Of a DNA stretch of 64,000 bases, positions 45,443-56,054 are shown piece after piece; positions within the stretch are counted from its first letter, which is position 1; the number at the start of each line of letters is the position of its first letter. The notes beneath the pieces were generated by a model that ran no database searches, was not told the DNA's origin, and worked only from the letters and a program-made list of their open reading frames with translations. The position numbers were made by a program, and so were the translations under genes. The DNA comes from Rhizophagus irregularis (taxonomy: Eukaryota > Glomeromycota > Glomeromycetes > Glomerales > Glomeraceae), in the NCBI RefSeq assembly GCF_026210795.1, contig NC_089435.1, forward strand, positions 4,154,001 to 4,218,000, read 5' to 3'.

Positions 45443-47467
45443 TTATTTTTTTTTTGTAATATCAAAATTATTATCCCTAACAGCTTGAAGAAGTTCATTT
45501 TTAATTTCTTGTTTAACAGCTTGAAGTATTTCATCTTTAAGAATTTGTGATGATAACCTACCATTATTATAATTATTACTATTATCGCTAGCTACTGCTG
45601 AAGTCGGAATTATTGGTTCATTGTTGGTTGAACTTCCATTTTTAGGCGTTTGCATAATTTCTTGCCCATGATAATCATTAGCTGGAACTACTATTACTGG
45701 CTCATGGTTGGTTGTATTTTCATTTCTAGGCATTTTAATAATTTCTTGCTCATTATTATCTATTGCTTGTTCATAATCGTGAATATCCTGTTCTTTTTGA
45801 CTGTAGTTATTATAATTATTATTTACATTAATTGTTTTATGGTTTTGTCTATTTTTATTCCATTTATATATAAAGAAACATCCAATTGTTAAGAAAATAA
45901 TACCACTTAACAAAGATCCTACAATTGTACCAACTATATTACTATTAGAGTTATTTGATGAACTATCGGATAATTGTGATGATGATGGTAATGGTAGAGA
46001 AGGTGATAGTGATGATGATGATGATGAAGGTGGTGGTGATGTTTTTGGAACTGAAAGATCAAATTTTGTAGTCCATATATATTCTTTGTTGTTACTAATA
46101 TCAAGTAATAAAATATCACTTTCGACTAACTGAATTTATTATAACCTATCCCTATTAAGATTAATAAAATTTTTGTTAAAATAGTAATAAACAATCCAAG
46201 TTTACATATGATATTACACTTACCAAATGATATGAGTGAAACTACCATATCTGATGTTGCTTTACCATTAAGTGAGGTAAAGTTGTGAACATAGATTACT
46301 ACTAACGTAAAAATTTTCAAAACCAATTAATCAAATATATTATTTATATTCTAGGTCTACATATATGATACAATTAGTGATAGTTGGAGCAAAGAAGTAA
46401 GTTTTATAAATTATTATTATAATGAAAAATTTTTTGAATTGTAACTTATTAAATTTAGGTAACATCAGGAAAAATACCTTCTGATAGAGGTGGTTTTTCT
46501 TCAATTCTTGGTATGCAATTAAATAAGAAAATTATCGAAGATTGAATAATCGATTATTAATTTATAAATCTAATTGCAATTCAATAGATTTAGATGGTCA
46601 AAGAATCATAATTTTTGGAGGATACATTATTAATACTAATTATTTAGATACTACACTTTATGTATTAGATTTAAAAAATTATAACTGGTATGTTCCAAAA
46701 TTTTCTGGAAAAATTCCAAGTCCTAGAGCTTATCATGAAGCAAATTTAATTGGAAAATACATGGTTATACCACCTAAACAACAAATTTTCATTACAAAGT
46801 GTGTATATAAAAATGAATGTATTACAAATATTACTTGCATACCTATATAAATAATCCTATTATCAGGTAATAAGGTGGCGCCATAATGAGATCTCCGAGT
46901 TGGTGCGTTAATTAAACTTCCTTTTCTTAAATCAAGATTTATTGTATCTAAAATAAGCATTTCGTTTGCAATATCATTAGCAGTACGTCCGCTATATAAA
47001 TATATCTTTCCGTCACGATTAATAATCCCACTTAAACGAGATTTTCTAGTATTGATTCCAGCTATTTTTGGAATACTCCATGCAATATTTTGTGAATCAA
47101 ATGTATATACCAACGCCATTGTTTGAACCAGTGTAGCCCCTCCGTATAAAAATAGTGTATCATTATTTGTACCACCTTTAACTGATGTTGCATCAAAATG
47201 TGCTGGAACCAAATTAATATTAGTTAAGTCTTGCCATAATAATTGTTGAGTATCAAATGGTACAGAAATATCGAGATAAAAAAATTCTTTCACTGGTTTG
47301 TTACTTAAATCAAGTCCACCCAAAATATACAATTTATTATCAATGAGTGTAGCGGTATGACACCATACTACACTTGGCTTAAAGGGCGTCATTTGACAGT
47401 TTACTTCAACCAATACTTGAAGTAGTATCCATAATAGAGTAAAATTAACCAACGAATTTTTTAACAT
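45443..47467 (-). pseudogene. Kelch copy E, exons 2-5 inverted in place
   Basis: Exon 1 (47467-46843) is intact on the minus strand: signal peptide, MTPFKPS, HTATLIDNKLYILGG and on to DNRIIYIG. The exon-2 acceptor and its first four bases (GTGG, 46773-46770) follow. Then 46769-46234 carries the rest of exon 2 and exons 3, 4 and 5 on the opposite strand, after which the last bases of exon 5 (ATATCATTTG) and exon 6 (46151-45443) resume on the minus strand. Exon 6 also has a small indel putting a TAG right after YNKFS, upstream of ESDILLLDI. The stalk (PPPSSSSSSLSPSLPLPSS), transmembrane helix, tail and terminal coiled coil are otherwise well preserved. No correct kelch protein can be made from either strand. 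Confidence 0.85.
46234..46769 (+). pseudogene. Inverted exons 2-5 of kelch copy E
   Basis: On the plus strand: exon 2 remainder to 46276 (ends LPLSE|GTAAAG), exon 3 46355-46396 (VYIYDTISDSWSKE), exon 4 46459-46510 (VTSGKIPSDRGGFSSIL) and exon 5 from 46588 (DLDGQRIIIFGGY ... GKYMVI). Exon lengths (42, 52) and splice signals equal those of siblings, so the piece was functional before flipping. Both breakpoints lie at a TAT/ATA microhomology: GGTGG|TAT|GAGTG and GGTT|ATA|TCATTTG in the inferred original order. No terminal repeats or inserted bases are visible. Confidence 0.85.
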
Positions 47468-47479
47468 GATTGATTATAT

Positions 47480-49700
47480 TTCATTTAATAACCTAGCTAA
47501 TATGTAGAACCAATATTCGAAGGAAAATAATTTTTAAGATATATATATATCTCGGCGTATTTATATTTTCAGTGTTACGCTTAGTCTTAAAGAAAGTTCT
47601 GAATAGATTGGACGCACAAACAAAATTTATTTATTTAAATATTTATTTCGAAACAATTATTTAGTTTGTTGGAAGACTGCCCCCTGCGTCGGGACAAGGA
47701 ACGGGACGTGCCAAATTAAACAACCGTGTTACTGGCATGTGACGGTCACAAATTTCACTATCGCGTGACCATATGAGCCACTCTTTAATGTCGCCATAAT
47801 TCCAGCCAAAAGTGACGCAATAGTGATTTTTTTTTTAAAGTCATGTGGTTACCCCAAAACGCATTTTTCGATGTATTCTCAAGAATTTGAGAAGTTTAAT
47901 AAATTGATTTTGTTCAAGAACAAATTGTTCGAATTAAATAGTTGATCATTTTTCCAAGCTTGTTTTCAAGTATGACTACAACATAAACAAAGACTTTAAA
48001 ACCTTAAACACAATATAACATGCATTTTATTTAAACAAGTTTTTTCAAGTAGATAACTAACTTGAATATTACTGACTTTGAAAGTTTCCAAGACAATCAT
48101 ATTACTTATCGTTCAAAAAATAAAAATAGTTTTGTTTGCAGCTACACAAATCATAATATTTTTGAAAATAAAAATTTTAAATGGTATAACAATTTACTTG
48201 TCACTTTTGTATGCAAAATTTATTGTTAAATCAGAAGTATTATGTAAATATTGTAATAACCGATGCTTGCTATAAAAACGTAAAGATCTTATTTCCTCAC
48301 GTAACATTTTTCTGTATTGATAATTTTAAGGTGACTCAGTATAACCTATTTATTGATAGGAAAAGTTAAAATCATTTTCTGTAAATTGCTATATTGTAAT
48401 ATTATAATCAATATACTGTATAGTATAACGTTGATGTTTTATAAAATTAAATAAACTTCCTAGAACAAAATTATCATTAAAAAAAAATAAAAATAAGCGC
48501 TGAAAAATAAGTATACATTCCATCATTAATAGATATTGATCATATTTTCTGAGGAATTTTTTTTTACCGTTTTTCAAAGAGATTCCGCAGCATTTATTTT
48601 TTTTGAAAAAGAAAATTTTTTCTATATAAAAATGATAAAGTATTTAGAGGTACATTTATAGATGACGCTGTAGTTATTACAATATGTCAATAATCAAAAA
48701 CAATATTAATTTTCGAAACTTAAAACAAAGTTAAATAGATTTTCATCGACCAACTGAATCTAATGGAATGTCAAACAACATTAAATAATATAACTTTCTT
48801 TTTTGATCATCAAAGCCATTTGATTTTTCTTAGTTCTTTTGTAACAAACATCATTTATAAGCTAAGGACAGAAATTCGTTTTGGTACCAACTAGTAGTGA
48901 AGAACTAATGATAAGACTGTTAAAGTTAAAACTAGGCAAAAGAGACAAATGTCAAACAACATTCCGGATGTTATGAATCATCTAGCAAACTAATGTGCTC
49001 TATTATGTAGTGGACTGGTAAGTTCCGGCATGATATATTAATAACTTAATGTATTAGTAGAAACTAAAAATAAATATTTGAGCGATATTTATTTATTAAA
49101 AAAATCTTTCCATATTTATTAGTATATTTTAACACTACGATTATAACTAAGAAGAGGTTTGTGGGAACGGAACACAACCCAAAATTATTTCGTAACAGCA
49201 GTATTTAATTTGATGCAAAACATCGGACCGAGCCGCGCCGTTTGTGCACATTATTTATTTGTTAACAACACTTCCACTGTTCCACATGCATATTGTACCT
49301 TCGATATACGCTTATTAAAACATAAAATAATGGTTTTGGATTGAACTTTGAAATTACAAAGATTTAATAAAGCTTGTGATCAAAAATATGTATAAATTTA
49401 AACGCTAACACGATATTACATTTTAAGATTACTTCAGATAGAAAATCTGAACGCTGATTTAAAAAGTTTCCGATGTTTGATTTACATGCTATAATTTTCT
49501 TTTAAAGCAAAATTAAGGACAAGAAACACGGGCTTACCATAATCTTTTACTGCTGCAAATAGAGCATTGCTTAATCTTGTAAGTCAAGGAAGTAATAAAA
49601 CACAAAGTAACGTGTAACAAATTGGTTTTTGCTATAATCGATAATTTAGAGGGGATCTTATACGATATTTGTCCCTGCAAATTAACCAATAACTGTATTA
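47480..49700. other. Upstream flank of copy E and intergenic DNA
   Basis: 47560-47730 shares an ordered block with the flank of copy F at 53195-53345 (TTCAGCGTTACGCTTAGTCTTAAA..., TATTTATTTCGAAACAATTA and a CCCCTGC(G/A)TCGG word), and weaker with 58140-58240 above copy G. Short ORFs further up (48078, 48389, 49159) lack support. Confidence 0.45.
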
Positions 49701-49732
49701 TTAGACCTCATCTACTAAGTAATATTCTTGCA

Positions 49733-50101
49733 GCGATGAAAATTTAGATAAAAAGATCAAGGAACTTGGAAGAATTTTTGAAGAAATAGGCGATAAAATT
49801 GAATGGAAAGCTATAGAACTTGCGGCGTTACACAAAGTATAGGAATCGGAGAACATGACATTAGTCAGAGGGCAATAGAAAAAAGGAGAGAAAACTATAA
49901 ACTAGTATTTGGTGTAGAAATCATACGTATGGCAGAACGACATGAAGTCATTCAAAAATACACTACGTTGAACGAAAAATTCACCAAACGGCTTAAGGAT
50001 GAAAATCGGGATAAGGATTTAGTTAGTGAGTGTGAAAAGAGATTACAGAACAGTCCGAAGGATAAAGTAATAAAGAAAAGATGGAGGGTCGAAGAGAAAT
50101 G
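49733..50101 (+). pseudogene. Charged coiled-coil coding remnant
   Basis: After an acceptor-like TTCTTGCAG, codons from 49733 read NLDKKIKELGRIFEEIGDKI then ELAALHKV and stop. A second frame (ATG 49803) takes over with RAIEKRRENYKLVFGVEIIR, HEVIQKYTTLNEKFTKRLKD and a basic end, stop at 50101. The handover implies a frameshift near 49840. Composition is clearly protein-like; family not recognised. Upstream exons were not found. Confidence 0.4.
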
Positions 50102-50392
50102 AAAAAGATTAGGAATTAAGGATAAGTATAAATAGATGGGTTTATTTTGAAGGCACGTGATTTCACGTAAAAGATTCCAAAATTTAAAGTTTTCTTCATC
50201 TATTTGTAGTATTGTTATTTTTGTCTTTTTTTCTTTTTTTTATATACATATAGATTAGTTATAGTTAGTTTATTAGGTAGATACTTTATTGAACGATCAT
50301 TATAATACATTATTAAAAAAAAAAATCATCGTTGCAGAAAAGTCACACGAGAAATAAATTTGTTACATCGTACTATACCAGTATACTGTGTA

Positions 50393-50587
50393 CAGTCGGC
50401 CCCCTCTATAGTCACCCAAATATAGTCCCATACGCCCTTATAAGCACATTTACATTGGCACAAGTTATTAATAAGCTTATTAAAAAAACCCCTTTTGTCA
50501 CACCATATAGTATTTTTATAATCAATACCAATTTTTTTGGTCCCGAAAGGGTAAGGGTGTGACTATATAGGGGGTTGACGTTGACTG
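50393..50587. mobile_element. pogo/Tigger-type MITE, 195 bp
   Basis: Left end CAGTCGGCCCCCTCTATAGT and right end ACTATATAGGGGGTTGACGTTGACTG are imperfect TIRs, flanked by TA (50391-50392, 50588-50589). Ends of the form CAGTCNNCCCCCTATATAGTCAC with a TA duplication are typical of pogo-like Tc1/mariner MITEs. The 76-codon frame across it is a by-product. Confidence 0.8.
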
Positions 50588-50773
50588 TAGTAAAAAAAAA
50601 ACTTTAGAACTAGGAAACGGAAATCCAAAGTAGAATATGTTGTGTATGATTTTTCTTTAAAAAAAATTCGTTATTACATTATTATAATCGATTTTCTAAC
50701 TTAGATACGCATTCTTTTTATATTTTGTTTTAGTACATAAAATTTGCTATTTTAAAAGAAATTTATGGTTGAT

Positions 50774-53107
50774 TTAATCTTGTTTTGCATTAATTTTCGT
50801 AATATTAATATTATTATCCCTAGCAACTTGAAAAAGTTCATTTTTCAAAGTTTGGGCAATTTCTTGTTTAACAGCCTGAAGAATTTCATCTTTAAGAATT
50901 TGTGATGATAACCTATCATTACTAGATGTTGAAATTATTTGCCCATAATTATTATAATTATTAGCTTCTGTTGAAGCCAAAATTATTGGTTCATGATTGG
51001 TTGTATTTTCATTTTTAGGCGTTTGCATAATTTCTTGCTCATGATATTCGGTATCTGGAACTATTATTGGTTCATTATTGGTTGTATTTTCATTTTTGGG
51101 TGTTAGAATAATTTCTTGCCCATGATGATCGTTAGCCGGGATTATTATCGATTCGTAATTTTCATTTCTAGGCATTTGAATAATTTCTTGCTCGTTATTG
51201 CCCATTGCTTGATCATAATCATGAATATCCCTTTCGGTGGGCATTGCCTTTTCTTCGTTGTTATGATTATTATTCTCATTAATTATTTTTTGATTTTGTC
51301 TATTTTTATTCCATTTATATAAAAAGAAACCTCCAACTGATAAGAAAATACCACTTATCAAAGATCCTACAATTGCACCAACCATATGATTACTATTGGA
51401 GTTATTTGATAAACTATTGGATAGTTGTGATGATGATGGTAATGGTAAAGAAGGAGAAGGAGATGGTGATGGTGATGGTAATGGTGATGGTGATGATGAA
51501 GGTGGTGGTGATGTTTTTGGAACTGAAGGATCAAATTTTGTTGTCCATACATATTCTTCATTATTACTAATATCAAGTAATAATGGGGGTCTTCACAAAA
51601 AACGTGATTGAGATTGAGATTGAAATTTAGTATAGAATTTCAATCTTACTAACATATTAAGATTGAAAATTCTATATGAAATCTCAATCTCAATCTCAAT
51701 CACGTTTTTTGTGAAGACCCCCAATATATCACTTTCAACTGTTCTATCATAACCAATTCCTATTTAATATTAATATTATTTCTGTTAAATGATACTAATA
51801 ACCAATCAAAGTTTATATTATAAATATTTATATTTACCAAATGATATAACCATGTATTTCCCAATTACGTTTGCCTGATGAAAAACTCTTGGTTTTGGGA
51901 TTATTCCGGAAATTTTCGGAATATACCAATTATAATTAGTTAAATCTAATACATAAAGTGCAGTGTCTAAATATCCAGGATTATTAAAAGCTCCTCCATA
52001 AATTATGACTCTTTGACCATCTAAACCTATTAAAAATAATAAAATTTATAATTAATGTTCAACTTTTAAAAAATGATCATAATATTCTTATTTAATTACA
52101 TACCAAGAACTGAGGAAAAGCCACATCTATTAGAAGGGATTTTTCCTGTTGTTATCTAAGTATAATAAAAAGTTAGTTCACATATGAATATAAAAAATTT
52201 CATCATAATTTGTGTAACTTACTTTTGCATCCCAGTTGTCATTAATCATATCATATAAGTAAACCTAAGATAATTTTATTAATTGTTTTTTGAAAAAAAA
52301 ACTTAAATATCAGTGCATTTACAAAATTTACCTCACTTAATGATAAAGCAATTCCTTTACTAATATTCAGAGTAACATTATCAAATCCAATATCAACATT
52401 CAAACCACCTAAGCATTAAGTGTTCATTAATAAAATTAACAAAAAATGACATGACATAAAATTACTGGCTTACCTATATAAATAATCTTATTGTTGGGCA
52501 ATAAAGTAGCTCCATAAAAAATTCTCGGAGTTGGAGCATTAACTAAACTTCCCTTTTCCCAATTAAGGCTTATTGTATCTAAAATAAGCATATCATTTAG
52601 AATAGTTTCATAGGTAATTCCGCCCCATAAATAAAATTTTCCATTATAGCCCATAACTCCTGTTATCCTCGATTTTCTAATTGTACTAATTCCAGTTATT
52701 TTTTGAGGATTCCATATTATGTGATGTGGGTCAAACGTATAAACTAATTCCATCGCTTGATTAGTAAGTGTTTCTCCACCGTATAAAAATAGTGTATCAT
52801 TATTTACACCACCTTTAGCTGATGTTGCAAAACCATGTGGCGGAACCATATTAATATTGGATAAGTCTTGCCATGATAATTCTTGAGTATTAAACGGAAC
52901 TGAAACATCAAGATAAAAAAATTCTTTTACTGATTTAAATAAGTTTGTTGACCAACCACTCATAATATACAATTTATTATCAATGAATGTAGCAGTATGA
53001 CAGTTTAGTGCACTTGGCTTAAAGGGCGTCATTTGACAATTTACTTCAACTAACACTTGAAGTAGCATCCATAATAGAGTAAAATTAGCCAAAGAATTTT
53101 TTAACAT
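50774..53107 (-). CDS. Kelch-repeat protein, copy F; MITE stop codon removes the anchor (386 aa predicted)
   Basis: Exons 53107-52474, 52408-52332, 52264-52223, 52155-52104, 52026-51838 and 51759 onward are all in phase. Signal peptide (FTLLWMLLQVLVEVNC), kelch blades and conserved CYS-GLN-MET-THR-PRO-PHE-LYS-PRO match copies D, E and G. In exon 6, right after ESDIL, a 138-bp MITE begins; translation continues 40-odd codons into it and stops at TGA 51595-51593, giving 386 aa without stalk or membrane helix. The MITE plus its 3-bp duplication is 141 bp, so the downstream frame is kept: stalk (PSPSPSPSPSPSLPLPSSQL), transmembrane helix (MVGAIVGSLISGIFLSVGGF), a tail with three repeats of (E/H)GQEI(I/M)xTPKNENTTN, and a coiled-coil end at 50774 are intact but untranslated unless the stop is bypassed. 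Treated as a gene with truncated product; it could equally be a pseudogene. Confidence 0.75.
51585..51722. mobile_element. 138-bp MITE in exon 6 of kelch copy F
   Basis: Perfect TIRs GGGGGTCTTCACAAAAAACG + TGATTGAGATTGAGATTGA (about 39 bp) close a short loop. AAT flanks both sides (51582-51584, 51723-51725), a 3-bp duplication. The empty site is visible in copies D, G and H (AGTAATAATATATCAC). A 3-bp duplication with G-rich TIR ends fits PIF/Harbinger best, although the usual target is TWA. Perfect arms argue for recent insertion. Confidence 0.9.
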
Positions 53108-54911
53108 GACTATATTTTATTAATAACTTAATGTAATAGAAGCTATATTCTAAGGAAAATATTTTTTTTTAATATCTTTGGCGTATTTATTATGTCTTAT
53201 GTCTTCAGCGTTACGCTTAGTCTTAAAAGAAATATCCGAATGGAACGGAACACACAAACACATTCAAATATTTATTTCGAAACAATTATTTAGTTCGTTG
53301 GAGAACTACCCCTGCATCGGTGTTAAGGACGGATGTGCCAAATAGGGTTTGTAACATAATAACATAAATAACGTGTTACTGACATCACGTGACTACTTTT
53401 ATTTTTAAAAAAAAAATTTTGATAAAGGTTAACTTAATACCCGCGTTTTTTTATATATTAAATATAAAAATTTTTGTAATCTTAGGAGTATAAAGGTGAG
53501 CTAGTAAGTTTTGAGGAAGCTTATTCAATACATTATAAAAATTATTAAAAAACCAACAATAAATTTTTATAAGGTGAAAGGAAGAAATATTCTATCAAAG
53601 TAAACATTTATTTTAAATTTTCGGTTCCCTGTGTTGGCAAGTATTTTAATTCTCTCGTTTATTATTTTTCATGCGAAATTTTTCTAAGATAACATATTGA
53701 CCAAGTTGGTCACCTCATATTAAAGTATGTAGTATTTAAATAGAATATTTTTTATGATATCTTAAGTATATCTTAAGTAACGTTAAAAATAAAAGTCGTT
53801 AAATTATCGAGTATATATTATACCTGCAAGTTTTTGCGTGACCTAGCAATGGATCGTAATGTCAATTTTTACATAGATCAAGTATTAATAAATGAAGTAC
53901 GGGTTATTGCACACAAACTTTATCACTCTTTCGTCTGTAATAGAAAGTTATATCTCACCGATTTAAAACTAATTGGACGCCATCCCATACAGAATTTTGC
54001 ACTTTTCATAGTTGTGACTTGTGACTACCCCCTATAATACTCCTATAATCAGAAAAAAGGAAATTAAAGGAAATTTTAATGTTTACTTCAAATTTAAACT
54101 TTTTTACAGAATAATTTATAATAATCATTAGTAATCACAAATTTAAGGAAAAATCATTTTTTTTATGTCGCATAAATTCTTCAACCATGATGGCAATTTA
54201 GGTTTGAGAATACCAAACGTTATAAACGTATTGTTTAAAGCCAAAAATAAATCTAGTCCGCAAAATAATATAACCTTGGAAATCAATAAGTAATTAATAA
54301 TTTGATAGTTTACAGTCACTTTACACGCAAAATATATAATATATATATATAGATATATAATTTTTACGTCAATAAAAATAAGTTTTATTATTATCATAAA
54401 TAATTTTATTCATTAACTAATTTTATTCATATGACATACAAAGAATTTTAGGAATTAATAAAATTATGTGAAAATCTACTATAAATTGCATTAATTTATT
54501 TAATTTCATAAGGAAAATAACATTTTTTTGGAATCTAATACGGACTAGTGTACTTTAATATGGCCTAAAAAAAAAAGTCAAAATGACGTTATTCACGTTA
54601 TTTAGGCCATCTATCAGAACTTTCCGTAAAAAACAATCATTAAAATTATTCGGTCATTTTGACAACTCTAATGTAATTTTGACACTTTTTTTCATCATTC
54701 CAATATTTTATAGAAAAGCAAGGTGGTAAAAAACAGTCGGAAGAAACGGAAGATATTATGTAAAAAGGTGTCATAGTATTATGTAATCAATTTATTTACT
54801 CCCTAACTGCTAATGAAGTACCTATTGTCATAACAAGTATCTATCTTCGAAAAGTATACCTCTTTTTTTCTTCGTCTTTTTTTTGTCATCCTTTTTTTCA
54901 TTTTTTTTCTA

Positions 54912-55166
54912 GGTTTATCCTCTCTCTGTCTAGGTCTTCTCTTTATTAGGTCTTCTTTTAAGCCCTTTTCTTTACGTCTTCCTTAAGAGTATGTGGGTTG
55001 GGAGTGTGGGTTGGGAGTGCGGGTTTGTGTGGGGTTGGGTTTGGGTGTGAGTTTGGTGTGTGGTGTTTTATCTTATTTTTTTCGTCTTTTTTTAGGTCTA
55101 TCTTCTCTCTGTTTAGGTCTCTTTATTATATCTTTTTTAATCCCCTTTTCTTTACATCTTCCTCTA
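54912..55166. repeat. Pyrimidine-rich direct repeat flanking a G-rich tract
   Basis: 54912-54985 (TTTATCCTCTCTCTGTCTAG...CCCTTTTCTTTACGTCTTCCT) recurs at 55094-55166 with about 80% identity. Between them 54992-55066 is (GTGGGTTGGGAGT)n-like: at least six runs of three or four G on the plus strand, compatible with a G-quadruplex. The ORFs here are low-complexity artefacts. Confidence 0.6.
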
Positions 55167-56054
55167 GGTATCATACTTATTTTAATATAGTAATGTAGGC
55201 CAGAATTATAGTGCTGACCAACATTAATCATTCCGCCATTTGACAAACACTCCCAGAACATGGTGTTTTGTAAATCAGTTAACTAAATCGGCTTGGCCTA
55301 GATAATAAAGAATTTTTGTTGTAAAAAAAAATAAAATAAATTCTATAAAATATAAATTATGTACTTTTTATGTCAAAACATATAAGAAATCACGAGCTGA
55401 GTCGAATTCCTAATTCTTGGTGTAACACGATTTGTCAATTATACAGGAATTGAAGGTTTAAAAAATTTAAGGCCGAAAATTGAGAGACTTTCTATGCAAA
55501 TAATCATTTATTCATTTCTAAAATATATTATAATTTTTTTTAATATGCTAACACAAATTGATTAATGAATTTATGAATAAAATTTTATCGTTGGTTATTT
55601 ATAAATTTAACCCAAGTTATAATAAAATTTTTATGACAAATCATTTTTTTTTTAAAAAAAAAATAGAATATGAAGTACCAGTAGCATGTTATTTTCATTT
55701 TGATAATAATGATGAATTTATTAAAAACTAAATATATAAAATTATAAAAAAAGTGATTGTTATTACATCATTTAAAATAATAATACTTAATATGAATCTT
55801 TTTATCACTAATTAGCACATAAAGAAATTGATTTCTACATAATTTACATAAAAAGTATTTTGTACAGGGGATGGAGCCTAATTTTTTAATTAATAATTAT
55901 AATATTCATCAAATAAAAGTAAAATTTATGGTTTAATAAATATGTGATTGCAGACTTAAAAGGATTATTTCACTTTTAATTGATCATTAATTTTAATCTT
56001 GTCACATTATTTTTTGTAATTATTAAAATTATCCTCTTTAACTGCTTGAATAAT

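Noticed and set aside
46542..46850. Plus-strand ORF with kelch motifs, considered as an independent gene
   Set aside because: Its reading frame is the inverted exon 5 of copy E preceded by intron sequence; the ATG is intronic.
51373..51611. Met/Val/Gly/Asp-rich plus ORFs
   Set aside because: Antisense of the Ser/Pro stalk triplet repeat of copy F.
53834..54397. Plus 67-codon and minus 84-codon ORFs
   Set aside because: Length near background for this composition, with no domain, signal peptide or splice partner.
54993..55198. Gly/Val/Leu-rich ORFs in the G-rich tract
   Set aside because: Artefacts of (GTGGGTTGG)n-like repeats; both frames read the same low-complexity sequence.
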